64,000 nucleotides of DNA. Origin: Chiua virens (lineage: Eukaryota > Basidiomycota > Agaricomycetes > Boletales > Boletaceae). Where the stretch lies: NCBI GenBank assembly GCA_019787685.1, contig JAHNUO010000003.1, positions 2,542,001 through 2,606,000 on the forward strand, read 5' to 3'. Below the pieces are notes generated by a model. That model was not told the origin of the DNA and made no database searches. It worked only from the letters and a program-made list of their open reading frames with translations. The translations under genes were made by a program, and so were the position numbers. Numbering within the stretch: the stretch's first letter is position 1; each line of letters starts with the position of its first letter. This document shows positions 1 through 12,418 of the stretch, in pieces.

Positions 1-1
1 G

Positions 2-169
2 AAAATCCTTCAGGAGCTCCAGAACCGACTTGCAAAAATTCAAGGTCAGTGCGAGGTGCAGTCACGCGAGCTCGCCTCGGTGGAAAAAGAACTCAGAACA
101 CGTAAGTTAGAGTTATTCCATGAGGAAGGTTGCACGATCGATACACTCGCTGCTCCAATGGACCACTGA
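2..169 (+). CDS. C-terminal fragment of a coiled-coil protein (5' end outside window)
   Basis: The first 168 bases are open in one frame and end in TGA at 167-169, giving 55 residues. The fragment has heptad-like spacing of leucines among Gln, Glu, Lys and Arg (for example ILQELQNRLAKIQ), so a terminal coiled coil is likely. It ends with a short non-helical tail. A GT near 101 could be a splice donor instead, in which case the true end differs. The family cannot be told from so little sequence. Confidence 0.4.
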   Translation, partial: KILQELQNRLAKIQGQCEVQSRELASVEKELRTRKLELFHEEGCTIDTLAAPMDH

Positions 170-1503
170 GTGGAGACGTTGAGGCTAGAGATCCAGGGCT
201 CATGGCCGCATGACAGTGACAGATGTGGATCATATGGTCAATGTCGAAGTATCACTGGAATGAATAGAAGAAAATATGTGTGTCCAATGAGCCTGATATC
301 CCGGCAGATGATTGCGGTGGCCATAGTGACAGACGACACAAGCGTGCGGACATTGGGTAGATTGTCGAGCTCTTCCTGCTCATAGGATGATTGGCGGTGT
401 GTGCCCTGACCCCGTTGGACATTTACTGTATAGGCGATGATAGTCTCCATTAAACCTCCACGAGGTTAAAAGATGTAGTTTCGACGTTTTCCTTGACCAA
501 AGCTCACGGGGAAAATATTGATGAAGGGAATCTGAATCTGAAGAAATCATAAGCGGCAGCCAAGCCCTGTCAAAAGTCAATTAGGGCGTCGGTCGACACA
601 GTGCTGGCTACTTCTGACGAGATATCGCGATAGTCCAGAGATAATAAGAGAGGTTCTGCCACAGCACTTGAGTAATCACGCGGAGACAGTGCAGTCCGTA
701 TGGCGGCATTGGCGAGGCATATGGAACGTTCCGAATCCGAATTACGCGGCGGAAGATTCCGACATGAGGGCTGTCGTGCATCACGGCTGTCGTGCACAAA
801 TGCCTGAAGAGGCGCTGGGAAAAACAGAGCATGCCGTATGTACCACGGAATTTTATTCTTGTGGAGGACATCCGGGTGCTGGATGACTGACATTGGCATG
901 GCAATGGCCTTCACAGCAACTTGATTGAATAATAATCGTATTTTGTCCTGTTCATCTCAGATTAGGCAGAACAGGGTGCGGCTTCATTCAAAGTTTCCAA
1001 TCCTGCCAAGTATATGACGCATTCCGATGGTCGCATCATATTGTATTCAAGCGATTCCGGATCGGTTCTGATGGCTGCTATAGAGGCAGAGCGTTTGAAA
1101 TTTTAATTCGCCACACATTTGTAGTGGAAAAAGAGTAAAATTCTGGTACTCAGCATTCATTGTCAGTATCAAATGCAAGAAAAGTGAAACCTACATGTTA
1201 TATCATCATGATATCATCGATTCGGAGCCAAAAGTAATGCATGGAGTATACTAAATTGTAGAAATTGAGTTCCGCCACTGGTACTACAGCATTGGCAAGG
1301 CATTGGCCATGACGACCGTATGAACGCCGGAACCAGTCTCAAAGTTCTGTCCGACAAAAAAATATCTCCACCAATCTTCAAGTCCAACAAGCTTACTTAG
1401 TAAGCCCATCAGTCTGCCAGTGAGCAGGTTTCCGCACACGTTTTCTAGGTCGCTTCTGACTTTTGTTTGATTGGAACGCTACTAGCCTGAGGCCATCGAG
1501 ATC
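170..1503. other. Intergenic stretch, no gene seen
   Basis: Only short, mutually overlapping reading frames without recognisable domains occur here on both strands. I see no repeat array, transposon end or RNA gene. The last part should hold the promoter of the DUF6533 gene that follows. Confidence 0.5.
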
Positions 1504-3324
1504 ATGTCTTCTGCTTTGCAGTCTGCCCTCACAGCCATTCAGCAGAACAACTATAAGGCTCGTACGTTCAACATCCACAGTTGTGACCATCAATTAGCCT
1601 AGTCTCACAGACTTCTCGCAGTCGCTTTACTCACTGCTATCGGATATGATTACAGTAAGTTTTCTACACTGTTCCCATACATGATACGAGACACAAACTT
1701 ATGCACCTGGATCAAGTCCTTGTCCTGCCGAACGAAGTGCGTATTCTTACTATATCTTACTATACCGTACTCTGTCGTGAATCGAAATATTTTACTCACA
1801 ATCCGATGAAGATAGAGTACATCTGGGTGAGGTCACATCTGGCATGCCTGAGTTAACACACTCCTGATAATGCCACAGAGCAATCCGTGGACCTGGGTGT
1901 CGACATTGTTCCTTCTTGTGCGTGCCGGAATGCGGTTCAACACAAACACATCTTTGAACTGATCTTTACAGGTTCGTTATTGTGGCCTGTATAACTTGGT
2001 GTAAGCATATTGTTTTAGAAATATGTTATATCGATTGCTAAACCTGGCCCTTGCATCAGAATATGCGCTTTCTGTAAGTCGGATACATGAAATGTGTTGA
2101 GTCAAGCTGATCCCGCTGAAAGACGAAGTTACCTTCATACCTGGTCCTGCAAAGGTATATGTCCTTGCACATGAATGACTAGCAGTGAATATTCTGACAT
2201 GGATCACTGTGTACTCGTAGACGTATGTATCTGATCAACCTTCTTGTTCAAGCTCCAGTACTGTGCCGTCTACATGAAGCTGATATTTAATTAACAGTTG
2301 TGAGTAACTTGCTCAAACCTTTCCCCCTTCCATTCAGGACAATTCGAAGGTGATATATTGAAAATCCTTGAACGTTGGACGTACATACTGTTCCTCGGTG
2401 CAGCTGATTGTGAGTGGGTGTCCAGATCTGATCTGAATATTACGTTTCTGATGCCAGTGATGATTGCAGTCATAATGATCCTGCGCGTGTGGGCAATGTA
2501 TGATAGATCGAGGTTAATCCTCCATTTACTTCTTGCATTGTTTTTCGTAGAGATTGTCTCTGTCGTCGTAGCTGCTGCAGTCTACAGCGATCCAAGAAAC
2601 GTTATCGGTACGTCAACTCTGGCTCGATACATCTAGTGACTGTACAAGCCATCGATCAGGGGTCATCATTCAAGTACTGGATTACTCCTTTTGCTCAGTC
2701 CAATTTACACCACTCATTTGGGGAGAAGTGACTTCCATTTTGCAAATCACGTTTAGTGTAGTGCTATGCGTACTTGCGATCGTTCAGTTCGTGCGGCGGT
2801 CGCTTCAAATGTACGACGCGACAAAGCGGTGGCAACTCAACCGATATATCAACTTGCTTATCAAGGAGGGCATTGTCTATTTCTTTGCGTACGTCCTCAC
2901 CATTTCCCACCACACCGTCAACCGAACCAGCCCAGGCGTTCGTCACTGATGAAGCTAACGGTGCATTTTCTGACACAGAATCTTCCTGCTGAACAGCATC
3001 AGCCTACTCACGGACTGGGGATCCATCCCAAGCGACACCTGGCAGTCAACACTTCGGTCTATCGTGGAAAACGTACCCGCATACACTCTAGCCCCTCGGT
3101 TCATCATAAGCATACGAGAGTTGTACGCACGTGATGTTCAAGGAAGGCGAGGAGGCGGGATCGACACCGGGTTTGGTATGTCCACGTTATCTGGCAATGG
3201 TGCCGCAGATGCGTCGATTTTGTTCGCAGAGAACGGGGTGGCTGAAACAGTCGAAGCAGACGATGGGCAAAATGAGGGATCAGAAAACAGCGGACAAGGG
3301 AGGTTTGGTCTGCTCAGCAAATAG
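1504..3324 (+). CDS. DUF6533-type multi-pass membrane protein, copy 1
   Basis: This many-exon gene is reconstructed by comparison with the copy at 48,436. Exon 1 starts MSSALQSALTA. The next exons encode the DUF6533 signature: TAIGYDY, then ILVLPNE, IEYIW, NPWTWVSTLFLL and VRYCGLYNL. Exons 3 (1717-1736) and 4 (1812-1826) are microexons of 20 and 15 nt. Later exons carry hydrophobic helices around 2358-2636, including MILRVWAMYDRSRLIL, and around 2728-2900. The last exon has APRFIISIRELYARDVQGRR, an acidic tail and stop TAG at 3322-3324. The family is common in basidiomycetes, predicted to be membrane-bound, and of unknown function. I see no stop that must interrupt it, but exons between 2000 and 2350 were not fully resolved. 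Confidence 0.72.
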
Positions 3325-3572
3325 GGACGGGTGTGAACAGTATTCCTTTACAGTGATGTTTTCTGCACCCTAGCGGCTTGACGGATCGAAAGTGAAATGT
3401 CATGTAGCTGTTAAGTTGCTCACTGTAGAGTCAATCGTGTTCGCCGCTGGCGTGCACAGCAAAGTCACGGACGACGTCGAGTCACGGTCAAACGATGGTG
3501 GTCAGCTTAGCCAACGGTTAACTTTCAAATTATTGAGATACACAAGCCTTTATTTAGGCATTGCGAGCTAGT

Positions 3573-3597
3573 CATCAGGAAAAAGCTCGCGCCATAA
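3573..3597 (+). repeat. Left terminal inverted repeat of Plavaka-1
   Basis: The bases CATCAGGAAAAAGCTCGCGC followed by CATAA are the near reverse complement of 31,410-31,434. About 21 of 25 positions agree. GCATCAG also occurs near the ends of Plavaka-2, which supports it as a terminal motif; the first G is missing in this copy. Confidence 0.6.
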
Positions 3598-3710
3598 CCA
3601 TTACTAAAATATATATAAACTATGTATAGTAGTCATAATAACACATAATACTACATATTTCACGAGTTCAGTTACTTCGAGTAGTTGTAAAGGTAGTTAA
3701 TTAGGAAAAT

Positions 3711-6660
3711 CTACACTAGTGTCATATAGCTATTCCGATCGACAAACGGATTAACCAGGAATGAGGACGCAAGGTCAAGGACGTTACTACTTTTCCATTC
3801 ACGAGGAGCTGCTGGTCCAAAGTTAGGAAAAAGATGGCAACTGCGGCAAATCTTCTCAACATCGATTACACTTGCAAGCCGTCGTCCCTGCCGGACAGAG
3901 CGAGAAACTTGGTATAGTTGAAGATTCGGATCCATTTGTCCGAATGGCGTGAACCATTCAACATAGGCGAGGTAATCAGGCTGTTTTGTCGCTGCCGGAA
4001 ACAGCGCAGCCATGTCTTTCTTGCGGATTTGGAACACAACACGAAGTCGTGCAACCTGATAATCTAGCGCCAACATCGGTATTACTTGCCAATGAGTTGG
4101 AGTGAGTGTAAACAGTAGTTTGAAGCTTACTGTGTGCCCCGATTTGTGGTGAGCGTTCATGGTTACCGTGATGAACCAAAACCGTGTCAAATCGGCCAGG
4201 TACTATTTGTCCTCGTCTGTCTTTTGATGCCGGCTTGACATGAGCGACATCCAGGGTGCTTGAATCTACCGGTGATGATGGATCCTGAATAGTGAATTTG
4301 ATCTTGTGGAATACCTGAACTGACGAAAAGCGAAAATAGATCTTTGCCGACTGCCTCTCTACCTCGAGACTGGAGAGAGAGGGATCACGATGGCTAACAA
4401 TGTACCGAGCAAGTGCATCCCGAAAGTACGTTGCACCATAGTCCGTGACCAACGAGCTGAACGAGACAGCCCTCACGGATGGGGTTCTGGCGATATGGAA
4501 ATGGGGCTCTGTCAGAGTACTGCTAGTGGATGCGCCAACGGGAACAGATACTGGTAGACCACTACGGTTCAGAGCTGCTGGCAGTGTCGATTTGGGCGAG
4601 GGACGACCACCTAATATCCAGGCGATATACGTTTCATGCCGTTGGACTTTCTCCTTTCGTTCTAACCAGAGTGTCATCTGTGGGAATTCGTCCTTGTGAT
4701 TTGTTGCGCGGTAAGCATCCTTCGCGAAGTCAATGTGGAGTCGCTCGGTATATTGGGTATCATAGTTGTCTGTCGTGCCAAATAGCTTAATCGAGTCAAC
4801 ATAATGGTTCAGTGAGTGAAGTTTTGGAAGTTTGAAATGCGATCGCACACCGAGGTCGACAAATATTTTTTTGTTGTTGTGGAAATGCTTCAGAGCGTTT
4901 TGGAGAAGGGCCAACGTTGATGACGTATGCATGGGGTATTGCGCCAGGTACAGGAAATCGAGTAGTGCCCGAACCGCGCGAATGAGGCGTTGCGACAGGA
5001 AGCCATTCTGAAGTGGGATACCAAAGATTAACCCAGGTAGAATTCGGCAAATATCGGCGTGTTCTTTGCCACTGACCCGATAGAGCTTTGAAATTCCATT
5101 GGCAAAGAGACGGATACCATGATTGGGAGGGAGCCGACGGCACCGGGCGTCTAACTCAGCAGGGCCATAGATGGTCTTGATCCAAGTGATAAGGTGCTTC
5201 ATGACACCTTGGTATAGTTGGTGGAGAATGTCGGGCGTGATTGAGAGGTAGATGTTGACATACGGTAAGTCCTGCCAAAATGGATGGACAACGGGCTTAA
5301 TACCTGCTTCTTGGCAAGCTTGTGCAAATGCGAGGGGGCCGCTATCTAACTTCCCAAGTGCCGAAAGGATAGATTCGAGGTCGCGAAGGGGACCAGGGTC
5401 ATCAGACTCCCCAATCTCGTCCCGCTCGACAACACATTTCGGGCAATCGCTGGTCTTGCAACAACAAACGAGAACCTGTTCGGGATAGTCGCCAATAAAC
5501 ACCGCAAAGACAGGATGGACCCTCCGCACGATGCCATCACCACTCATCATCGGCACTCCTTCCTTCCCAGCGGTTTTCAGTGGCTCGAGGATGCGGCTCA
5601 TGCAAGCATGGAAAAGGTTGGCCAGCATCCTTCTCCGTGCAGCCTGATTTGTAACATGTTCAAGGCGCGTCACAGGTAAGTAAGCAAGTAATATTTGCCC
5701 CTGCCGGGAGGGCTTTCTTCTTATATCCTTTGGTAGGTTTCCGATGGTCATGTACACGGGGTAGGCACACTTGTTTCGGAACATCGTAAGCTGAGTCTTG
5801 TCAGACGAGATAATGACGGGGACAACAGTCGCGCCCGGTTTTGTTGACTCAATTTTTTCCTATAGTAATTAACGCAATCAATACCATGAATACTGCAAGG
5901 GAGGTAAGTGGACTGCACCTGTGTATCCCACCACCATGATCCAGTATTCATATCCAAGTAGGCCTTTTCCTGTTTCGTTGAATCTGTAAAATGACGTTCT
6001 GGGCAAAGCAAAAGGTGTGGCGCAAATCCAGGATCTCCAAAAAGTGAACTGATGCATTCAAGGATATCGCGGATGTATACGTCGAAAGCTTCTCCTGCAA
6101 CAACGATCTCCTCACGCCGAAATCGGGGTTGTGTGTGGGGGATCCTCTCATCAATAATCTTATTGAGCTCATGCGAGTTGGTGTATGAGAGACCAATTCG
6201 GTTTGCAAGCTACAGTTAGTTTGATGAACAAATTCAATGTGAGTTAATTTATACTGATATAGAATTCGTCACCAGACTCACACCATCAATGTTGAGAAGT
6301 TCAGATACTGCTGTTGATCCTGGTCCACGCATCTTTGCCCAGCGAGCAACCTCCCAGTCAAGCTGCGAAGTAAACGGCCAGTATGGGCTTCTATCGGCAC
6401 TGCCATCTGCTTGGCCTTTGAGTCGCTCAGCATAGCAACGATTTGCATCAGGGATAGGCAGGGTCATAGTAGTGTTAGCAGATACAGGATGACCAGCTGC
6501 GTCACCGGGATACCGATCAACAAAGGTCTTGCTTTGTTTTTGCTGCAAGGCTGCGTGAGTCTGGTGATCAGTTCTTTCATCTGCATCCAAGTTGACATCT
6601 TCCTCTAAGCTTGAAGGGTTCATCCGCGTCTGAGTCGTCTCTGTGTCTGAGCAGACCCTT
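3711..6660 (-). pseudogene. Plavaka-1 transposase, central and C-terminal part (gene split by KDZ insertion)
   Basis: Reading leftwards from 6660, exons encode the Plavaka core. They start with a FVDRYPGDAAG...WPFTSQLDWEVARW segment (6249-6623). Next come the relics of AGEAFDVYIRDILECISSLF and CPERHFTDSTKQEKAYLDM...WWWDTQ (5748-6208), then a long open exon (3976-5784). That exon begins ISSDKTQLTMFRNKCAYPVY and contains DYPEQVLVCCCKTSDCPKC, ITPDILHQLYQGVMKHLITW and YTERLHIDFAKDAYRATNHK. The final exon (3711-4190) has YLAYVEWFTPFGQMDP and SCHLFPNFG, ending TGLV-like at a stop by 3711. These motifs are characteristic of Plavaka transposases. The N-terminal zinc-finger part lies 14.5 kb away at 21,185-21,628, beyond the KDZ element, so no normal transcript can join them simply. 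Confidence 0.85.
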
Positions 6661-6915
6661 CAGTCAAAAATCATCGCAAAAGTGGTTCCCCCGACATGTA
6701 CAAATGCCTGTAAAAGTGGTCCCAGCCAAACTTTGGCCGACAAAGGAGAAAGGGGGTCGGCCGACCCCATACAACTGGTACCAAAGCACGGCGAGGTTTA
6801 TCTACCCAAAGGTGGGTTCGGCCGACCGACTCCTTTTGATAATCTATACCATAGATAGCAATATTACGTAATCGTGTCTGCAAAGCAACTGTCACACGCC
6901 TAGGTCGGCTGACAC
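6658..6915 (+). repeat. Left long terminal inverted repeat of the KDZ element
   Basis: This segment pairs with 20,930-21,184 in reverse complement. Shared landmarks in order are CAGTCAAAA, GGTTCCCCCGACATGTACAA, a GTCGGCCGAC palindrome, ACAACTGGT, GTTTATCTAC, GATAATCTA, GATAGCAATATTACG and CCTAGGTCGGCTGAC. Divergence is roughly 10-15 percent by eye. Confidence 0.85.
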
Positions 6916-6942
6916 CGCATATAGGGCTCCCCTCCATACCTA

Positions 6943-8475
6943 CATGGGGTGTCGGCCGACCCACTCAAAGTTGAGGAGACCGGCCTACACTACATGTAGG
7001 GCACCCCTCTGCACGTACATGGGGTGTTGGCCGACCCTCTCAAAGTTGAGGAGACCGGCTGACACCACATGTAGGGCACCCCTCTGTATGCACATGGGGT
7101 GTCGGCCGACCCTATCAAATTTGAGGAGATCGGCCGACACCACATGTAGGGCACCCCTCTGCACGTACATGGGGTGTCGGCCGACCCTATCAAATTTGAG
7201 GAGACCGGCCGACACCACATGCAGGGCACCCCTCTGTATGTACATGGGGTGTCGGCCGACCCTCTCAAATTTGAGGAGATTGGCCGACACCACATGCAGG
7301 GCACCCCTCTGTATGTACATGGGGTGTCGGCCGACCCTCTCAAATTTGAGGAGATTGGCCGACACCACATGCAGGGCACCCCTCTGTATGCACATGGGGT
7401 GTCAGCTGACCCTCTCAAAGTTGAGGAGACCGGCCGACACCACATGCAGGGCACCCCTCTGTATGCACATGGGGTGTCGGCCGACCCTCTCAAAGTTGAG
7501 GAGACCGGCCGACACCACATGTAGGGCACCCCTCTGTACGCACATGGGGTGTCGGCCGACCCTCTCAAAGTTGAGGAGACCGGCCGACACCACATGCAGG
7601 GCACCCCTCTGTACGTACATGGGGTGTCGGCCGACCCTGTCAAATTTGAGGAGACCGGCCGACACCACATGCAGGGCACCCCTCTGTATGCACATGGGGT
7701 GTCGGCCGACCCTATCAAATTTGAGGAGATCGGCCGACACCACATGTAGGGCACCCCTCTGTATGTACATGGGGTGTCGGCCGACCCTATCAAATTTGAG
7801 GAGACCGGCCGACACCACATGTAGGGCACCCCTCTGTACGCACATGGGGTGTCGGCCGACCCTATCAAATTTGAGGAGATTGGCCGACACCACATGCAGG
7901 GCACCCCTCTGTATGCACATGGGGTGTCGGCTGACCCTCTCAAATTTGAGGAGACCGGCCGACACCACATGTAGGGCACCCCTCTGTATGCACATGGGGT
8001 GTCGGCCGACCCTCTCAAAGTTGAGGAGACCGGCCGACACCACATGTAGGGCACCCCTCTGTACGCACATGGGGTGTTGGCCGACCCTCTCAAAGTTGAG
8101 GAGACCGGCCGACACCACATGCAGGGTACCCCTCTGTACGTACATGGGGTGTCGGCCAACCCTGTCAAATTTGAGGAGACCGGCCGACACCACATGCAGG
8201 GCACCCCTCTGTACGTACATGGGGTGTTGGCCGACCTTATCAAATTTGAGGAGACCGGCCGACACCACATGGAGGGCACCCCTCTGTACGTACATGGGAA
8301 GTCGGCCGACCCTATCAAATTTGAGGAGACTGGCCGACACCACACCCCTCTGTACGTACATGGGGAGTTGGCCAACTAACTTGAAGTTGAGGAGACTGGC
8401 TGACAACACATATATGACCCCCCTTTGTATGTATGCTGTGTGTCAGCCAACCATCTTAAAGTTGAGGAGACTGCT
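6943..8475 (+). repeat. 75-bp subterminal tandem array, about 19 copies plus degenerate tail
   Basis: The unit recurs exactly every 75 bases (for example GGGGTGTCGG at 7096 and 7171). Each unit holds CATGGGGTGTCGGCCGACC, then a GTTGAGGAGA-like spacer, then GGCCGACACCACATG. These are inverted arms around the perfect palindrome GTCGGCCGAC. Because 75 is a multiple of three and the unit lacks stops in several frames, long open frames appear on both strands (up to 629 residues). I regard these as artefacts. Such subterminal arrays are expected transposase-binding sites; that role is inferred. Confidence 0.9.
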
Positions 8476-8581
8476 GCACTCCGCTGGTACAATTGCTATC
8501 CACGCATGTGTGACATTGGCCAACTGTCTGCAATTTGGAGAGACTAGCCTTCAAGCGAGATCTTTGTCTTATTCTACTTGG

Positions 8582-11500
8582 TCATTGAATAGCAATATAC
8601 TCATGAAAAGTCTTCTCTGCTGTTTCAGCAAATCTTATCCAGATTTGCTGTTGCTTGGCTGCATAGGCCTGTTGCCCTGGCTCCTCACTTTTCTCCTCTC
8701 TGTCTTGCCATTCCTTCTGTCTATGCTTGAACCAAAGAGTGGTCCAGAGCATCTCACATTTTATCAAGTCCAATTCTTCTCTCCATCTCTGGTATCTGGC
8801 TCTGGCCTTCAGCCAACTAACCCTAAGGACTAAATTTGCATTTTCAATTTAAATACAACAAGGAACATAGGGTAAGTAACTTACATTCATCATCCCATAC
8901 AGAGGAAGTAGAGTCATCACTTCCAATTCGCCAAAACCAAGGGAGAATATGAGAACTTTGGTTGAACCTGTTTTCTTCAGTAATATCCTTGGACACTGCT
9001 AAGTCTTCTGGTTGAATAATCCTATATTTTTCCAAGAGGTCTTCGGAGGCCCCTAAGGCCTTCAAAGCGCCAATAGCTCTATGATAGCTTCGAACATCAC
9101 TGTTGATCTTCAAAACTACTTTTCTAATATCTTGTTTAGATCTTGTGTCAGTACGATTGGAGGTTGAGCTACGGAAATTGATTCTATACAAAACAGCTTT
9201 TTGGCCCAGATGGTTTTTGAGCGAGCTGAGGCAGTCATTTACTTGGCCAACTCGAAGTTGGATCTCTTCTTGTTGAAGACTTTTCGACAATTTGTCACTT
9301 TGAGACTTGTCCTCCGACGGCAGAGAAGAGGGCATATGGAGCCTCATACTCTCTGGGTATGCATATCCCAGCTCATCTTCAAGCTTGTTTCTGAATTCTT
9401 CGTCTTCATCACTAGGAGGTCCAGTCCGTGGAATATCATCCTCCATTACTTCTTGGTCTTCTTGTGTGCAAAAGAGGGGGTCATCCTCAAGAATTTCTAA
9501 GCTTGAACCATTTAAGATCACATTGGTAGTGAAGTCCCTGGCCATCTGGTTGAACTTGATGACCCTGCCCATTAGTCTCTGCCGACGCATTGCAATTGCA
9601 GTCTCTTGAACCGTAGATGGACTATTACCCAAGCAGCGAATCTCTGCCCTCAAGGCATCCCTGAGAGATTTATACATTAAAAGAGCACCCAGAATAGAAA
9701 TGAAAACATATTACTGGGCATTCTCAATGCTAATTCCCTCAATCAGCCAGTTTACTGAACTCTGAGTCCTTTCAGACCCAGGGGCAGATTGGACAAGGCT
9801 TAACCTAATCTCTGCCAAGGTTGGTGCTATTTCAAATAGAATGAACATCAATCTCAGCCAATAATAAAAAGCAATTCAGAATACAACCTTTTTCTATTTT
9901 CAAACTGTAGATATCCAAAGTTTCTCCTCTCTCAAAATCTGCTTTCACTGCCTGTTGAGACCATTCTTGGATCTTGGCAGCATCGAGGGACCTGGTGAGC
10001 TCTTCAAAAGGCTCTTTTGTAGATTTTACCCCAGCCAAAGCAGTCTTATATTTCTTACGCAATGATTTTGCTACAAGATAGTTAATATGAAAGGCAGATT
10101 GAACTCAGAAAGTGTAGTGAACTTACCCAATCCAACTAGCTTCTTCCAATTTGAATCTCGCATATAGTCATCATATACTTCCTGCCTATGAGCTAGGCTC
10201 ATGGCCCTAGCAGATGGGGATATTTTATTGAAAGAAGCCCAGAGGGTTTCAAGTATTTCCCCATCCACATGCCCAGCCCCCGGAATAAACATGAGACTGA
10301 ATCTAGGAAAGCAGGACTGCTTATGGGCACTGAGATGGAATTTCCCTACTGCAGGAATAATATCCATCTCAGAGGGTAAGGATAAAGAAGAATAAGATTC
10401 TACTCGTTGTTCCAAGTTGACTGACCACTGGCAAGCCACATCATAAATGACCAAGGCTCTTTGTATGCCGGCGGAATGATACTGCAGAGCATGGCAGATG
10501 GAGTAGTCTATATTCTTCTGCCTTTTGTAAAGCTAGGATTGAGAGACCACATCAGAAAGACATATATTAAACCATACGTACTGCTCCCCCTTATAGAAAT
10601 CCACAATTGAGTGAGGGACAAAACATCCATGTCGAGCACAAGCAGTTGCCCCAACACCTGTGGCCCGGAGGTTTGATCTGGCTGTATTAGCCTCGTTGAC
10701 TGCTCTGTGATTTTGACACGTAGATCGCTACACAATACAAAACCAGCAGTTAGAACCTACAATTCCTTCCAATTATCAATACAACCTACCTCCGAGTTCT
10801 CTGCTGCAGTTGCTACATGGCGTTGATAAGCCTTTTCCTCCACCATATAGCCCAGCCCATTGGCTAGGAAAACATCATCATCTGGTTTTTTCATTCTCAT
10901 ATGCTGCGCTGTAAAGTTCCCATCTACCACATAACGTAGAGTCACCACATTGCTATGTCCAATAAGATAAAATTGCATATAATAGAGGTCAGTCAGACTT
11001 ACCTGTCATACTCTTCCATCCAATTTTCTGGTAAATTCACTCCAGGTTGGGACAAGCAGCGCAAAAAAAAGCCAGATCCCCCAGACCTGGTTCCTTAGAA
11101 TTTGGATGCCCAAAACCAGCTCTTTTTCTGTTGGAGAGATCTCTCCAAATCCTAGAAACCCTCATCAATTCTCTATAACGATCCTATATTCATTATAAGA
11201 CTTTTAGGCTCCAAAAATAAATCCCAATAAAAACACATACCGGGATGAGATCAGGAAAAGAATTGTTGGTCAGTCTTCTCAGTTTATGATAGAAGCTGGC
11301 TGCAGAGGTTTTACACTCCAATGAATCAACCAGGAATTCATCCAAAACATCAAAAGTGAATGCGGTCTGAGGGTTTACGATGGTGGATGGAAAGAGACGC
11401 TCTTGAAGAAGCTGAAGATGCTTGTCCTCCTGACTAGCGCCACTGCACTGACACCATTTCACCGTGTGAACGAAAATTCCGGCAGTGTCTACCACGGTGA

Positions 11501-12203
11501 AATTTTGCGCAATCATGCTGGATGTTCCTTCCGAAGGACAAGGGTTCCCTCCGTGTCCTAGATATAAGATAAACCCCAGTTCCTGAAGAGCAACCCCGTC
11601 ATAAAATTGGCCATTCCACTGCTGCAGTTTATGAAAGGGAAGGGACTTGTGAACCTTCAAAGCACATGAAGTACACCAAGTGTGATTTCCGCAGCAGGAA
11701 AGACAGCGAATGTTGCCGTCTGCACTTGCACAGCATTTGCAGATCAGGGGTAATTGGCTGGGAGCTTCTGAACGTAAAAGGAAGTTGAGGTATGTGGATC
11801 TCCAGGGAATCCACTCATTGATGTAATCATTCTGGGACTGCGAAAGGGACAGATCACTGGGGAGAAATGATATCTACAAATGATTACTTACTTTGGTTTC
11901 CCTGGCTGACTGCGGACAATCATCAAAAAGGTCTCCCACGTCAGGCAGGTTGTCATTTGATAGTGACGCAGTTCCCTGAGTTGCTGGAGGTATCCAATTT
12001 TTTTTGCTGCTCGGAGTTGACTGGTCCTCTTCAGAGGACATATAGTAAGGCGTAGCATCAACCTCCTGATAAACCAATTTGCCCCTTCTGGTCCTTTTGG
12101 GTTTCCAAACCACCATTGACCCATTATTGGTTTGATTTTTGGTATCATCTGGTTGGTGAGTTGTATATCTGGCTCTCTTAGGTTTACGCTGGGCGGAGGA
12201 CAT
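8582..12203 (-). CDS. KDZ transposase with N-terminal CxC2-type cysteine cluster
   Basis: The likely start ATG is at 12,201-12,203. An N-terminal basic, disordered region (11,874-12,203) is followed by a cysteine cluster around 11,640-11,760 (CKCC...IRCLSCC...WCTSC...H) of the KDZ-associated CxC2 kind. The catalytic region follows in several exons: YVVDGNFTAQHMRMKKPDDD (10,757-10,978), CQNHRAVNEANTARSNLRAT near 10,600-10,710, then VIYDVACQW and GAGHVDGEILETLWASFNK with AHRQEVYDDYMRDSNWKKL (10,071-10,454). Asp and Glu in these motifs are the probable metal-binding residues of an RNase H-like fold. The C-terminal part is helical (8844-9677 and 8582-8830). In the parts I followed the frames join across GT-AG introns without forced stops, so this may be an active transposase. 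Confidence 0.85.
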
Positions 12204-12418
12204 CTCTGGGCTTCTGGCATTTACTGGGCAAACTGCTTCAAAAATTATATTGCTTCTGAGATCAAATAAGATTCATTGTTCGGCAGTGCTATTACTTCTT
12301 TCATTGCTGCTGTGCAGACCTGCCAGCGCTAGAATATGTATGTAACTGGAATGTTACATCCCTGCACCATTTCTTCGCTGCCAAACTGACCCAGATAAAA
12401 TCTCTATTAACCTGAATG

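Noticed and set aside
6944..8833. 629-codon plus-strand frame and 461- and 335-codon minus-strand frames in the array
   Set aside because: All arise from a 75-bp tandem repeat whose period is a multiple of three; the same repeat gives open frames on both strands.
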